From NCBI GenBank assembly GCA_964371945.1, contig CAYJPA010000005.1, positions 26,972-90,971 of the forward strand: a stretch of 64,000 nt of DNA. Reading direction: 5' to 3'. The first letter of the stretch is position 1. Each line of letters begins with the position of its first letter. Of this stretch, positions 42,184 to 51,048 are shown one piece after another. Origin of the DNA: CAYJPA01 sp964371945. Lineage in GTDB: Bacteria; Chloroflexota; Chloroflexia; Thermomicrobiales; UBA6265. Position numbers and translations under genes: made by a program. The notes below the pieces were generated by a model. It saw only the letters and a list, made by a program, of their open reading frames with translations, was not told the origin of the DNA and ran no database searches.

Positions 42184-42843
42184 CTAGCGGCTCGCAGCTA
42201 GTGGCTCATCGCACGGCACATTCAACCAACCGGATTTGAAGGGCTCGACGCGGTTCTCATCCAGATGAAAGCGGTGGCGCCAAATGCAGCCGTTGTCGTT
42301 GCCGAGAAGGTGGAGCGACACCGAGGTCTCGTCCGACGTGGTGCGAACCCGATGGATGTCGTTCTCGGGGAGCAGTTCATACAAATCGCCGGGAACCAGC
42401 GCGCGCGCTTCAACTAGATCGAGCGTCGCGACATCCTCAACCGAGGCATCGTCCCGGCGCTCGAAGACATCTTCATCCTGGGCCCCACGATAGAGTCCGA
42501 CAAGACCCCACGCGAGATGATCGTGCACGGGGGTCTGCGCTCCGGGCGGGACCACGAGACTCGAAAACGCGAGACTGCCGTCTCCTGCCCGGTAGAGCAG
42601 CCACATCCCTATCCCACCACCCATCCCGCTGTTCTCTCTCGGCTGAGCAAGCTCGTCCGGAAGCCAGGATTGGTCTTTCATAAGCGCGGTGAACGCGGGC
42701 CGGATCTTGGCGACGATCACGTGGGGATCAGACTCGGCGGCTTTGATCCTGTTCACCGTCTCGATGAATGTTGTGAGGGCGGGAGAATCGACGAAATACT
42801 CATCGACGCCGGTCGGCGCAGGCGCATTCTGAAACTCGCACAT
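42184..42843 (-). CDS. Cysteine dioxygenase-like cupin
   Basis: A 219-residue protein. ATG 42843 is chosen because GTGGAG precedes it; the upstream in-frame extension is basic and not conserved-looking. The cupin metal site is PVHDH (H107, H109) with the third histidine in DIHRV (H164), plus SVSLHLLG. This is the thiol dioxygenase (CDO/3-mercaptopropionate dioxygenase) arrangement: mononuclear iron enzymes that oxidise a thiol to a sulfinate. Lies 18 bases before the arginase-family gene and 94 bases after livF. The pairing with a ureohydrolase is unusual, and the true substrate may not be a thiol. Confidence 0.72.
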   Translation of the reverse strand: MCEFQNAPAPTGVDEYFVDSPALTTFIETVNRIKAAESDPHVIVAKIRPAFTALMKDQSWLPDELAQPRENSGMGGGIGMWLLYRAGDGSLAFSSLVVPPGAQTPVHDHLAWGLVGLYRGAQDEDVFERRDDASVEDVATLDLVEARALVPGDLYELLPENDIHRVRTTSDETSVSLHLLGNDNGCIWRHRFHLDENRVEPFKSGWLNVPCDEPLAASR

Positions 42844-42937
42844 TGACGTTGCTCCACGGATGCCATGGCCGAAAATCCACCGAACGGTTGATAGTTCCGT
42901 CCGAAATTCTCGCATGAGTGGCTCGGGTGAGGGGAGA

Positions 42938-43660
42938 CTAATCTTCGCCGAGATAGGCCTTGCGCACCATTTCGTTCTTCAGTAGCGCTCCAGCATCGTC
43001 CGAGAGGACGATCTGCCCCGTCTGCATCACGTACCCTCGATGGGCAACGGCCAGGGCCATCAGCGCATTCTGCTCGACCAGGAGCACCGATGTCCCCTGC
43101 TTGTTGATCTCCTGCACAATGCTGAAGATGGCCTCGACCAGGATCGGCGACAGTCCCATCGACGGCTCATCAAGCAAGAGCACGGTAGGTCTGGCCATCA
43201 AAGCGCGACCGATCGCGAGCATTTGCTGCTCGCCGCCGGACATCGTGCCGGCCTTTTGGGTGACGCGCTCCTTCAGGCGGGGGAAAAGATCGAACACCCG
43301 CACTAAGTCTGCCGGGTCCGCATTGCCTCTCCAAAACGCTCCCATCTCCAGATTCTCGAGCACGGACATACGTGGAAAAATCCTGCGCCCTTCAGGCGAT
43401 TGCGCGATTCCCATGGCGGCAATCTTGTGCGCGGGCACGCCGTTCAATTCCTTGCCGTTCAGCAGGACCTTGCCTGATCGCGGCTGCTCCAGTCCCGAAA
43501 TAGTCCGCAGCGTAGTGCTCTTGCCGGCGCCGTTGGAGCCGATCAGTGTCACGATTTCGTCATTTCGAACTGTGAGGGAGATGCCCTTTAGCGCATGGAT
43601 ATGCCCGTAGTAGGTATGCACATTTTGTAATTCGAGCGTCGCGGCAGGATCTGCGCTCAT
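42938..43660 (-). CDS. livF: Branched-chain amino acid/amide-type ABC transporter ATP-binding protein LivF
   Basis: A 240-residue ATPase. Walker A is GSNGAGKST, the signature MSGGEQQMLAIGRAL, Walker B VLLLDEPSMGLSP, followed by the H-loop-like VLLVEQN. The AYLGED end is typical of LivF. It powers uptake together with LivG. The start overlaps the livG stop as ATGA. Families with this organisation import branched-chain amino acids, urea, short amides or other small polar compounds. Confidence 0.93.
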   Translation of the reverse strand: MSADPAATLELQNVHTYYGHIHALKGISLTVRNDEIVTLIGSNGAGKSTTLRTISGLEQPRSGKVLLNGKELNGVPAHKIAAMGIAQSPEGRRIFPRMSVLENLEMGAFWRGNADPADLVRVFDLFPRLKERVTQKAGTMSGGEQQMLAIGRALMARPTVLLLDEPSMGLSPILVEAIFSIVQEINKQGTSVLLVEQNALMALAVAHRGYVMQTGQIVLSDDAGALLKNEMVRKAYLGED

Positions 43661-44574
43661 CGCTGATCACCCACGGCAGTTTCCTTCGCCGCGCTCGCCT
43701 GCACGGCTTTTTGAGCAGCGGTCTCAGCGGCGGCAGCGCTTTCGGCAGCGGCGGCCCCGGCTTTTCCGAGATACGCCTCGATCACCTTAGGATTGCGCTG
43801 CACCTCGGACGGCGTGCCATCCGCAATCTTGACCCCGTGATCGAGGACCGCGACGCGGTCGGAAATCCCCATGACCACCTTCATGTCATGCTCTATCAGC
43901 AAGATCGTTAGGTCGAGGTCGCGGCGCATCATGTCGATGAAGCGCGTCATCTGCGACGTTTCATTCGGATTCATCCCAGCAGTCGGTTCATCGAGCAGCA
44001 GGAGTCGCGGTTCCGAACCGAGCGACCGCGCGATCTCGAGCCGGCGTTGATCACCATATGAGAGGTTTTTGGCGGTCTCTTCGCCTTTACCTCCGAGTCC
44101 AACGTACGCCAGCAGCTCGCGGGCTTTTGCTCGCGCGGTTCGTTCCTCACGCTTCACCGATGGAAGTCGCAAGATTGCACCAAGCGGAGAGGAGTGCAGT
44201 TTGCTGTGCATTCCGATCAAGACATTCTCGAGCGCAGTCATGTTGCTGAAGAGGCGGATGTTTTGGAACGTTCGGGCAATACCGCGCTGGACGATCTGGT
44301 CGGGACGCAACGAGCCGCTCTTCGTCAGGCTGCCCGAACCGCCCTGAATTATTTTCCCTTCGAACAGAATCTCGCCCTCGGTCGGCTGGTAGATTCCGGC
44401 AACGATGTTGAAGAATGTCGTTTTGCCGGCGCCATTCGGGCCGATCAGCCCCTGGATCCCGCCGCGCGGAATTGAAAGATCGACCTTGTCGACTGCCGTC
44501 AGGCCGCCGAAACGCTTGGTCACACCGCGCGCTTCCAGCGCCACGATCGAGTTCGCCGGGGACTGCCCAGTCAC
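43657..44574 (-). CDS. livG: ABC transporter ATP-binding protein LivG
   Basis: A 305-residue ATPase. Walker A is GPNGAGKTT, the LivG-specific RGIARTFQNIRLF and NVLIGMHSKL follow, the signature is LSYGDQRRLEIARSL, and Walker B is LLLLDEPTAGMNP. An Ala-rich C-terminal tail of about 35 residues beyond the usual AYLG end is unusual and probably disordered. GTG start, overlapping the livM stop (GTGA). Confidence 0.93.
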   Translation of the reverse strand: MTGQSPANSIVALEARGVTKRFGGLTAVDKVDLSIPRGGIQGLIGPNGAGKTTFFNIVAGIYQPTEGEILFEGKIIQGGSGSLTKSGSLRPDQIVQRGIARTFQNIRLFSNMTALENVLIGMHSKLHSSPLGAILRLPSVKREERTARAKARELLAYVGLGGKGEETAKNLSYGDQRRLEIARSLGSEPRLLLLDEPTAGMNPNETSQMTRFIDMMRRDLDLTILLIEHDMKVVMGISDRVAVLDHGVKIADGTPSEVQRNPKVIEAYLGKAGAAAAESAAAAETAAQKAVQASAAKETAVGDQR

Positions 44575-45785
44575 GCTCGTTCCCCCGCTCCGGGCTCATC
44601 CTGCTCCCGAATGTCGTACATCGTCTGTGTTTCGTGAATGCGATCCGCATCGGATTCGGGATGCAGCTCAGCTTTTCGCCGCGAGCTCGGGAAGAGTCCT
44701 TCCGGCCTGAAGAGCATCATGATCACGAGCGCCAGCCCAAAGATCAGGAATTTGTCCTGTTTGAGGTCGTGCGCTCCCAGAAAGTCGTTGCCGACTTGGG
44801 AGCCGAACCAATGCATCGGGCGGTTGAGCTCCTCGGTCAAAATGCGGTCGAATGAGCCGATCAGTAGGGCGCCGGCGACCGCTCCGTAGATGTTCCCAAG
44901 ACCTCCGAGAATCACCATTGAGAGCACAGTTACGGAAACCGAGAACTCAAAATTGCTTGGGTGCACGTATTGGAAGTACGAGGCATAAATAGAGCCCGCA
45001 AATCCGGCAAACGAAGCGCCAAGCGCAAACGCCCACAACTTTGTAGTAACGAGATTGACTCCCATGCTGGCGGCCGCGATCTCGTCCTCCCGCACAGCAG
45101 CCCAGGTTCGCCCGAGCCGCGAGTCATAGAACCGCCGAATCATTAGAATCGAGACAATGCCGATAGCCAGAATCAGCCAGTACCAGTTTCGCTGATCGGT
45201 CGGACCGAACCCGACGGTGTGGTCGAGCACAGTGACGGACGGTGGCTTTCCGACCGGGTTCAGCCCTCTCGTACCGTTCGTCAGCTTGTCGGCATTGAGG
45301 AAGAAATTTGGCACGATCTCACCGAATCCCAAGGTAACGATCGCAAGATAATCGCCTCTGAGCCGTAAGGTCGGAACGCCGAGGAGTACGCCGAAAATCG
45401 CGGCAACGACCCACGACAAAGCCAGGGCGGGCCAGAAGTTCTGAAGCTGTTCCGGCACCCAGCCTTCCTGGACGAAGAAACTTCCAGGTGACGTCAGCAG
45501 TCCGATTGTATACGCGCCAAACGCGAAGAAGGCGGCATAACCGAGGTCGAGTAGACCCGCATATCCGACGACGATATTGAGACCAAGCGCGAGGATGACG
45601 TAGACGAAAATCGAGCCCAGCGATCCAAGCCGGCCGATGTCAAGCGCCTCGTCAACAAACGGGTAGAGAGCGACGACAGCGATCGCAACCACAAACCATC
45701 TGGCGTGTCTCGCTGACCTCGACTCGGAATCCGGTCGATCAGCGTCAGTTCGCTTGACTGGAAAAGCAGAAGCGATCGAGGCCAT
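44571..45785 (-). CDS. livM: ABC transporter permease LivM
   Basis: A 404-residue membrane protein with about ten hydrophobic segments. Family motifs are ALGLNIVVGYAGLLDLGYAAFFAFGAY near residues 70-95, RLRGDYLAIVTLGFGEI, and the ATPase-contact loop REDEIAAASMGVNL. The end has a polar tail of about 40 residues. ATG 45785 is preferred: it lies just past the livH stop with GGAGAAGG upstream. The longer frame adds an Arg-rich stretch from livH shadow. Confidence 0.92.
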   Translation of the reverse strand: MASIASAFPVKRTDADRPDSESRSARHARWFVVAIAVVALYPFVDEALDIGRLGSLGSIFVYVILALGLNIVVGYAGLLDLGYAAFFAFGAYTIGLLTSPGSFFVQEGWVPEQLQNFWPALALSWVVAAIFGVLLGVPTLRLRGDYLAIVTLGFGEIVPNFFLNADKLTNGTRGLNPVGKPPSVTVLDHTVGFGPTDQRNWYWLILAIGIVSILMIRRFYDSRLGRTWAAVREDEIAAASMGVNLVTTKLWAFALGASFAGFAGSIYASYFQYVHPSNFEFSVSVTVLSMVILGGLGNIYGAVAGALLIGSFDRILTEELNRPMHWFGSQVGNDFLGAHDLKQDKFLIFGLALVIMMLFRPEGLFPSSRRKAELHPESDADRIHETQTMYDIREQDEPGAGERA

Positions 45786-45786
45786 G

Positions 45787-46761
45787 CTAGACCTTCTCCG
45801 CCGTCTGCTCGCCGAACAATCCACCCGGCCGGAAGACCATAGTCACAACGAGCACTCCGAAAATCACGGTCGGTGTCCATTGCGCTCCCCAACCGGATAT
45901 GTATTCCTTCAAGAAGCCGTCGCTGAGCGACCAGACAAGTCCGATCATGAACCCACCGATCACCGCGCCATTGAGATTCCCGATTCCCCCAAGTACCGCG
46001 GCGGTGAATGCGAACAGGCCGTAGCGGAAACCCATTGTCGGTCGAGCGCTGTTGTTGTAGTAGAGTGCGATCATGCCCGCCGCGCCCGCGAGCGAGCCTC
46101 CGACGAGAAATGCGATCGAGATCGTGCGGTTGATGTCGATACCCATTAACGCGGCCGCGTCCCGATCTTGTGCCGTAGCGCGCATAGCCTTACCGGTTCG
46201 CGTTCGATACACGAACCAACTGAGCAGAAAAAGCAACGGAATGGTGATGCCGAACACGGCGAGATCGACCGGCCTGATCCGTATTTTCGTTGCAAGGCCG
46301 AACCACTCGGTAAGAATGTTGTACGTCCGGTACCGTGTGGGAATGAGCGGCGGCGGCGACTGTGGGTTCGAGCCCTTCCAGTAGATCGCGACCTGCTGCA
46401 GGATGAAGCTGAAGCCGATCGCGCAGATCAGTGGCGCCAATCGAGGCGCGCTGCGAAGCCTGCGATAGGCAAAACGGTCGATGAGGAAGTTGATGAGCGC
46501 ACTGAAGACCATGCCGGCCAGCAGTGCGAGAATTCCTACCCCAAAGATGTTCAGGGAAGGATCTTTGCTGGTGACGCCTACCCAGCTTACGAGGGTAAGG
46601 GCCGACATCGCCCCCAGCATGAAAACCTCGCCATGAGCGAAATTAATGAGCTCCACAATCGCGTAAACCATCGTGTAGCCGAGCGCGATCAAAGCGATCA
46701 GCGCGCCGTTGGCAAGTCCTATAATGATCAGTTGTGTAAAGAGATTGATGTTGAAATCCAT
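45787..46761 (-). CDS. livH: ABC transporter permease LivH
   Basis: A 324-residue permease with about eight hydrophobic segments. The N-terminal GLANGALIALIALGYTMVYA and INFAHGEVFMLGA are hallmark LivH blocks. The ATPase-contact loop contains RATAQDRDAAALMGIDI. It pairs with LivM in the membrane. It is separated from the binding-protein gene by a perfect hairpin, which likely lowers its expression relative to the binding protein. Confidence 0.93.
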   Translation of the reverse strand: MDFNINLFTQLIIIGLANGALIALIALGYTMVYAIVELINFAHGEVFMLGAMSALTLVSWVGVTSKDPSLNIFGVGILALLAGMVFSALINFLIDRFAYRRLRSAPRLAPLICAIGFSFILQQVAIYWKGSNPQSPPPLIPTRYRTYNILTEWFGLATKIRIRPVDLAVFGITIPLLFLLSWFVYRTRTGKAMRATAQDRDAAALMGIDINRTISIAFLVGGSLAGAAGMIALYYNNSARPTMGFRYGLFAFTAAVLGGIGNLNGAVIGGFMIGLVWSLSDGFLKEYISGWGAQWTPTVIFGVLVVTMVFRPGGLFGEQTAEKV

Positions 46762-46823
46762 GTATCGCCTCTAAACGCCGGTAGCGTTCCGTACGCTGCC
46801 TCTTAATCAAAGTCTCGGGACGG

Positions 46824-46854
46824 CAAGCGGGCCGGGTATAACCCGGCCCGCTTG
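46824..46854. terminator. Perfect 14-bp hairpin between binding protein and permease genes
   Basis: Positions 46824-46837 pair without mismatch with 46841-46854 around an ATA loop. It lies 15 bases past the binding-protein stop. No T-tract follows on the minus strand, so it probably acts as an attenuator or mRNA 3'-end stabiliser inside the operon. Confidence 0.8.
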
Positions 46855-46869
46855 CAACACGACGTTCTG

Positions 46870-48222
46870 TTACGAGATCGATTTCTGGTACGTGATCGCG
46901 CCGTCGATGATCTGGCTGAGGCCGATGATGGCAGAGTCGGTGTCACCCGTATCGGTGAATGACCAGGTGAAGCCGAGCAGGCTGACGAATCCTTCGGTTG
47001 CCCAAAGTGCGTCGAGGATCTTGGTGCGATCCTTCTCGCCGGCAGTGGCGATCGCTTGAATGACCGCGACGGTTGTCTCATACGCGTAAACCGCGTAAGC
47101 GTCTGGAAGATGACCCAGGAGCGCTTCGATGCGAGTCACATAGTCTCCGCCAGGTCCGCCAATCTCCTTGAGTTTGTCTGGGGTGTATCCAGCGAATGTC
47201 AGCCAAGCGCCTTCGGCAGCGTCAGCGGCTCCCTGAACGAATTTCTCGTTGATCAGGCCGTCTGGTCCGAGGAAGAGCACATCGTCAGACGACATGACGC
47301 CACGCATGTCCTGGAGTACCTTGGCGGCGTTGTTGTCGACCGTCGCGCCGACGAAGACCATATCCGGGCCCTTGTCCGCGATCGCGGCCATGACGGACTG
47401 ATAGTCTTCCGCATTCGCCTTGTAGCCTTCGAAACCGAGTGACTCGCCGCCAAGTCCGATGAACGACTGCTCGAAAACAGCGGCGACACCCTTTCCGTAC
47501 AGGCTTTCGTCGTGAAGGATGTAGGCCCTGCGCTTGCCCATTTCGGTGTAAGCCCAGTTCGCGCCGGCAGCTCCCTGAATATCGTCCGCGGGACAGACTC
47601 GCATGTAGTTGCGCTTGCCGGTCGGATAGTAGATGTCGGGCTCACCGGTCTCAGTTACGCCCTCGAGCACTTTGCTCAAGCCTGGATACGTATTGGCGTA
47701 GGAAATTTGCGCAAGTCCCGCGGCGTTGGTGATGGGGATCGAGATCTTCGCGGCGCCGGAGTTGTAGGTCGCCATATAGACCATCGCATCCTCGTCGTTG
47801 ATGACCTTGTTGACGTTCTCCGTCTCCTTGCCGGCTTCCCAACCGCCGTTGTTCGCCGCAACCCCGTCATCGAGCGCTTCATACTCGAGTGCGAACCCAC
47901 CGGCCGCGCCGCCGAAGTCGGCGACACAAAGCTTCACTGCTTCAACTGCATCGTTGCCGAGCTGATCGTAAGAGCCTGTGAGCGGCCAGGACGAATAGAA
48001 CTTGATCGTGCCTTTGCTGGTGTCAGTTGAGTGGGTGTAGCCCGGCATACCGGCTTTGGTCGACTCAGGCATATCCTGGGCGCTGACCTCCGCCGCGCGT
48101 ATGACCTGACCAACGAGACCGGCGGCAAGGCCCGCCGCCGCGGCCCGCTTCGCAAATTCACGCCGGCTGATCTTGTTCGAATGCAACTGCGCGATCAACC
48201 CTGGAATGTATTCCTTACCCAT
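46870..48222 (-). CDS. Tat-exported ABC transporter substrate-binding protein (type 1 fold)
   Basis: A 450-residue periplasmic-binding-protein-like type 1 receptor (Leu/Ile/Val/amide family). The twin-arginine signal SRREFAK is at residues 19-25, followed by an Ala/Gly/Leu core and cleavage near VSAQ at about 49. Mature blocks include GTIKFYSSWPLTGSYDQLGNDAV and YILHDESLYGKGVAAVF. There is no lipobox cysteine, so anchoring differs from most Gram-positive binding proteins. First gene of the operon, with a promoter at 48430-48458 and GGAGG before the ATG. The ligand is unknown; the downstream ureohydrolase-fold enzyme hints at a guanidino or amide compound. Confidence 0.9.
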   Translation of the reverse strand: MGKEYIPGLIAQLHSNKISRREFAKRAAAAGLAAGLVGQVIRAAEVSAQDMPESTKAGMPGYTHSTDTSKGTIKFYSSWPLTGSYDQLGNDAVEAVKLCVADFGGAAGGFALEYEALDDGVAANNGGWEAGKETENVNKVINDEDAMVYMATYNSGAAKISIPITNAAGLAQISYANTYPGLSKVLEGVTETGEPDIYYPTGKRNYMRVCPADDIQGAAGANWAYTEMGKRRAYILHDESLYGKGVAAVFEQSFIGLGGESLGFEGYKANAEDYQSVMAAIADKGPDMVFVGATVDNNAAKVLQDMRGVMSSDDVLFLGPDGLINEKFVQGAADAAEGAWLTFAGYTPDKLKEIGGPGGDYVTRIEALLGHLPDAYAVYAYETTVAVIQAIATAGEKDRTKILDALWATEGFVSLLGFTWSFTDTGDTDSAIIGLSQIIDGAITYQKSIS

Positions 48223-48429
48223 TGGTTCAGTGCCTCCATCTCGTCAAAACGCGACTCCCCTGTGGGAGCGCACCCGCGGGCCCCGTTGCCCTGCATTCAA
48301 CTTCGCCGGGAGCTTCGAAAGGGCGCAAAGGTCGTCCAGTCGTCGCCATATCCGGTTTTGAGCGCCGGACAGGGCATAAAATGGCACGCGGCCCGTTTCA
48401 ATCTAGGCAAAGTTGAATCCTGAAGGGCG

Positions 48430-48458
48430 AGAATAGCGCAGGGGCAATAAGGTGTCAA
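48430..48458 (-). promoter_or_regulatory. Sigma-70 promoter of the transporter operon
   Basis: Minus strand: TTGACA at 48458-48453, exactly 17 bases, TATTCT at 48435-48430. This is the best promoter in the window. Transcription would start near 48423, leaving a leader of about 200 bases before the ATG. The leader has a CTCCC/GGGAG hairpin at about 48261-48274. The rest of the 481-base gap (48223-48703) shows no gene. Confidence 0.75.
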
Positions 48459-48703
48459 ATCGCTGACGAATGTGAACAACGAGGTTGTTCAATGCGCACG
48501 ATGTTGAGTTATCAATCCAGAACAGCGTCCCAACTGTCGTTTCAGCAGTGTGAATCGCCAAACCACTTGATCGGCTGGCCGCCATGCTTGGCAGTAGCTG
48601 TCCGGCCTGAAACAATACCGGCTGCGAAACTCTTGGCGTCGTTACAGTCTAGATGGCGCCAATCCGATTTCTCGTCACATGCATACCTCAGTAAGGATGT
48701 TCA

Positions 48704-49237
48704 ATGCTCGTCGATGACGAAGAATTCCGCGATTATGAAGAACCCATCGAAGGGGAGATTACGCTCGCTGACTTGGCCGCGGCTCGTGCCGATGTTCCTC
48801 GCGAAAACCGCGCACTCGAACCGGTCAAGGCCTCGCTGGAGCGCGCCGGTTTCTACGCCTACGGCACCTTCGACGATCAACAACGATGGACGGTCGCTGT
48901 CGACGACGAGTTGGGCCGCGTTGGGGTCTATATCGGCGCGGACGGATTCGTGGTCGAGATGTGGGCGACATCGCCCGGTCTTTTCTCGGAAGAAGAGAAC
49001 GACTGGCGACGCCGCGCGCACGAACGACTCGCCCGGATGACGATCCAGAATGTCGCACGGGGAGCATTTGCTTCGCACCAATCCGCATACTGGGATGAGG
49101 TCGATCACGGCGTCGGTGTCAGAACCCGGTACGAGTTGCCGTTCACGCGCGCCCCCCAGGTCGGCGCGTTCGTGCGCGAGCATCTACCGGAGCTCGAAGA
49201 TTTGATCACGCTGATCGAATTCCAGATCGTCTCCTAA
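48704..49237 (+). CDS. Conserved-looking protein of unknown function
   Basis: A 177-residue acidic soluble protein. The N-terminal 30 residues are charged and probably flexible. A mixed alpha/beta core with VDDELGRVGVYIGADGFVVEMWATSPGLF follows, and a helical C-terminus ends in LEDLITLIEFQIVS. No motif is recognised. ATG with AAGGA upstream. It overlaps the adenine deaminase start by one base (TAATG), so the two are translationally coupled, which suggests a partner or accessory role. Confidence 0.68.
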   Translation: MLVDDEEFRDYEEPIEGEITLADLAAARADVPRENRALEPVKASLERAGFYAYGTFDDQQRWTVAVDDELGRVGVYIGADGFVVEMWATSPGLFSEEENDWRRRAHERLARMTIQNVARGAFASHQSAYWDEVDHGVGVRTRYELPFTRAPQVGAFVREHLPELEDLITLIEFQIVS

Positions 49238-50958
49238 TGGGCTCATCGAACGTAATCCCATCCGTTCACAACGCGGCGGCCTGGCGTAGGCGGTTGCGGG
49301 TCGCGACCCGCGCGGAAGCGGCGGACCTCGTGATCGGCGGCGGTCACCTCGTCAATGTCTTCAGCGGAGAACTGGAACGCGGCGATATTGCGATCTGCGA
49401 CGGGCGGATAGCCGGCGTAGGCGACTATCCAGATGCGATCCAACGAATCGACGCAACGGATCTTGTCGTCGCTCCCTCGTTCATCGATGCCCACATTCAT
49501 CTCGAAAGCTCGCTCGTATGGCCGTCAGAGTTCGCCCGCGCCGTCGTGCCCCACGGAACCGGCGCGGTGATCACCGATCCGCACGAAATCGCGAATGTTG
49601 CCGGCATCGCGGGTATTGACGCGCTGAGGCAGGCCGCCGCGGATCTTCCATTGACCGTCCGATTTACAATCCCCTCCTGCGTGCCGGCAAGCCGGCATGA
49701 GAGCCCTGGCGCTCTCTTCGGACCCGAGGAGATCGCGCTGGCGCTCGCTTGGCCGGAATCGATCGGACTCGGCGAGTTGATGAATTTCCCGGGCGTGCTT
49801 GATGGTTCGGACGATATCGCCTCCAAGTTGGCCGCGTCATCCGGCCGCCGGCGCGACGGCCACGCGCCGGGTCTACACGGAACGAAATTGCAGGCATATG
49901 CGGGATCGGGAACCGATTCGGACCACGAATCAACGTCCTTGATCGAAGCCCGGGAGAAACTGGGCGTCGGCCTGATGATCATGATTCGCGAAGGCTCGAC
50001 CGAGCACAATCTTCACGAATTGCTTCCACTCGTGACCGACCGTACCTATCCACGCTGCTGCTTCGCGTCGGACGATCGAGATTGCCATTCGTTGCTCCAT
50101 GAAGGTCATATGGACGTCACGATTCGGCAGGCGATCGCGGGCGGACTCGATCCGGTGCGCGCGATTCGCATGGCAACCTGGAACGCCGCCGATTACTGGC
50201 GGCTGGACCGCATCGGCGCAGTCGCCCCCGGCTACGAGGCAGACCTGGTGCTTCTGCGTGACCTGGAGTCGGTTGATGTTGCAATGACGCTCTATCGAGG
50301 GCAAGTCGTGGCTCTTGACGGCGTCTATGCCGGATCGGAACCGATCGCTAGGGTTCCACACGGGCTCTTGCACTCAGTCAACGTCGCTCCCGTGAAGGTC
50401 AGCGATTTGGCACTTCGACCGGAGATGGCTCGGCGGGCAGTCGACGTAATCTCGGGTCAGATCGTGACCCGGGCGATCGATATCGAGCCGAAGATCAGCA
50501 ACGGCTTCGCGGTCGCCGATGTAGACCGGGATCTGCTCAAACTCGTGTGTGTCGAGCGCCATCACGCGACCGGGCGGGTGGGAGCTGGCTACGTGCGAGG
50601 GTTCGGTCTCCTGCGTGGCGCACTGGCAAGCACAATCGCTCACGACGCGCACAACATCGTGGCGGTCGGTACGAATGACGTCGATCTGCTTGCGGCAATC
50701 GCCACCGTTGCCGAAAGCCAGGGTGGTTTGGCTGTCGTCGCCGAAGGTCAGGTGCTCGGTCATCTGCCGCTGCCGATTGCCGGCCTGCTTTCAGATCGGC
50801 CACTGGCGGAGGTTGCTGCCACGTACGCCGAGCTCGAGCAGTCGGCCCGGGAACTGGGAAGCGCGCTGCCGTCGCCGTTCGGCTTGCTCGCATTCATGGC
50901 CCTCTCGGTCATCCCCGAGGCGCGAGTGACCGACCGTGGTTTCCTGCACGTGGGGTGA
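49237..50958 (+). CDS. ade: Adenine deaminase
   Basis: A 573-residue amidohydrolase that converts adenine to hypoxanthine and ammonia. The metal-site motif is APSFIDAHIHLESS near residues 80-93. GTGAVITDPHEIANV, the FASDDRDCHSLLHEGHMD segment and the C-terminal adenine-deaminase domain with DAHNIVAVGTND complete the family signature. The coupled upstream small gene and the nearby transporter operon point to nitrogen salvage. Length is normal. Confidence 0.93.
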   Translation: MGSSNVIPSVHNAAAWRRRLRVATRAEAADLVIGGGHLVNVFSGELERGDIAICDGRIAGVGDYPDAIQRIDATDLVVAPSFIDAHIHLESSLVWPSEFARAVVPHGTGAVITDPHEIANVAGIAGIDALRQAAADLPLTVRFTIPSCVPASRHESPGALFGPEEIALALAWPESIGLGELMNFPGVLDGSDDIASKLAASSGRRRDGHAPGLHGTKLQAYAGSGTDSDHESTSLIEAREKLGVGLMIMIREGSTEHNLHELLPLVTDRTYPRCCFASDDRDCHSLLHEGHMDVTIRQAIAGGLDPVRAIRMATWNAADYWRLDRIGAVAPGYEADLVLLRDLESVDVAMTLYRGQVVALDGVYAGSEPIARVPHGLLHSVNVAPVKVSDLALRPEMARRAVDVISGQIVTRAIDIEPKISNGFAVADVDRDLLKLVCVERHHATGRVGAGYVRGFGLLRGALASTIAHDAHNIVAVGTNDVDLLAAIATVAESQGGLAVVAEGQVLGHLPLPIAGLLSDRPLAEVAATYAELEQSARELGSALPSPFGLLAFMALSVIPEARVTDRGFLHVG

Positions 50959-51048
50959 CAACGCGAGGGGGCAGCACTGTTCGATAATTCTCAAGGGTCC
51001 AAGTGGACCTTCGCAGTCGTCACAATTCAGTTGAGGTAAGGATTGCAC

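Noticed and set aside
40978..42201. 407-codon plus-strand frame
   Set aside because: It spans parts of two recognised minus-strand genes (glycosyltransferase and arginase-family enzyme). GC-rich codon bias creates such long antisense frames.
48223..48423. Guanidine or other known riboswitch in the transporter leader
   Set aside because: None of the conserved core words I can recall for the guanidine, TPP, glycine, cobalamin or SAM classes is present. Only a simple hairpin is visible.
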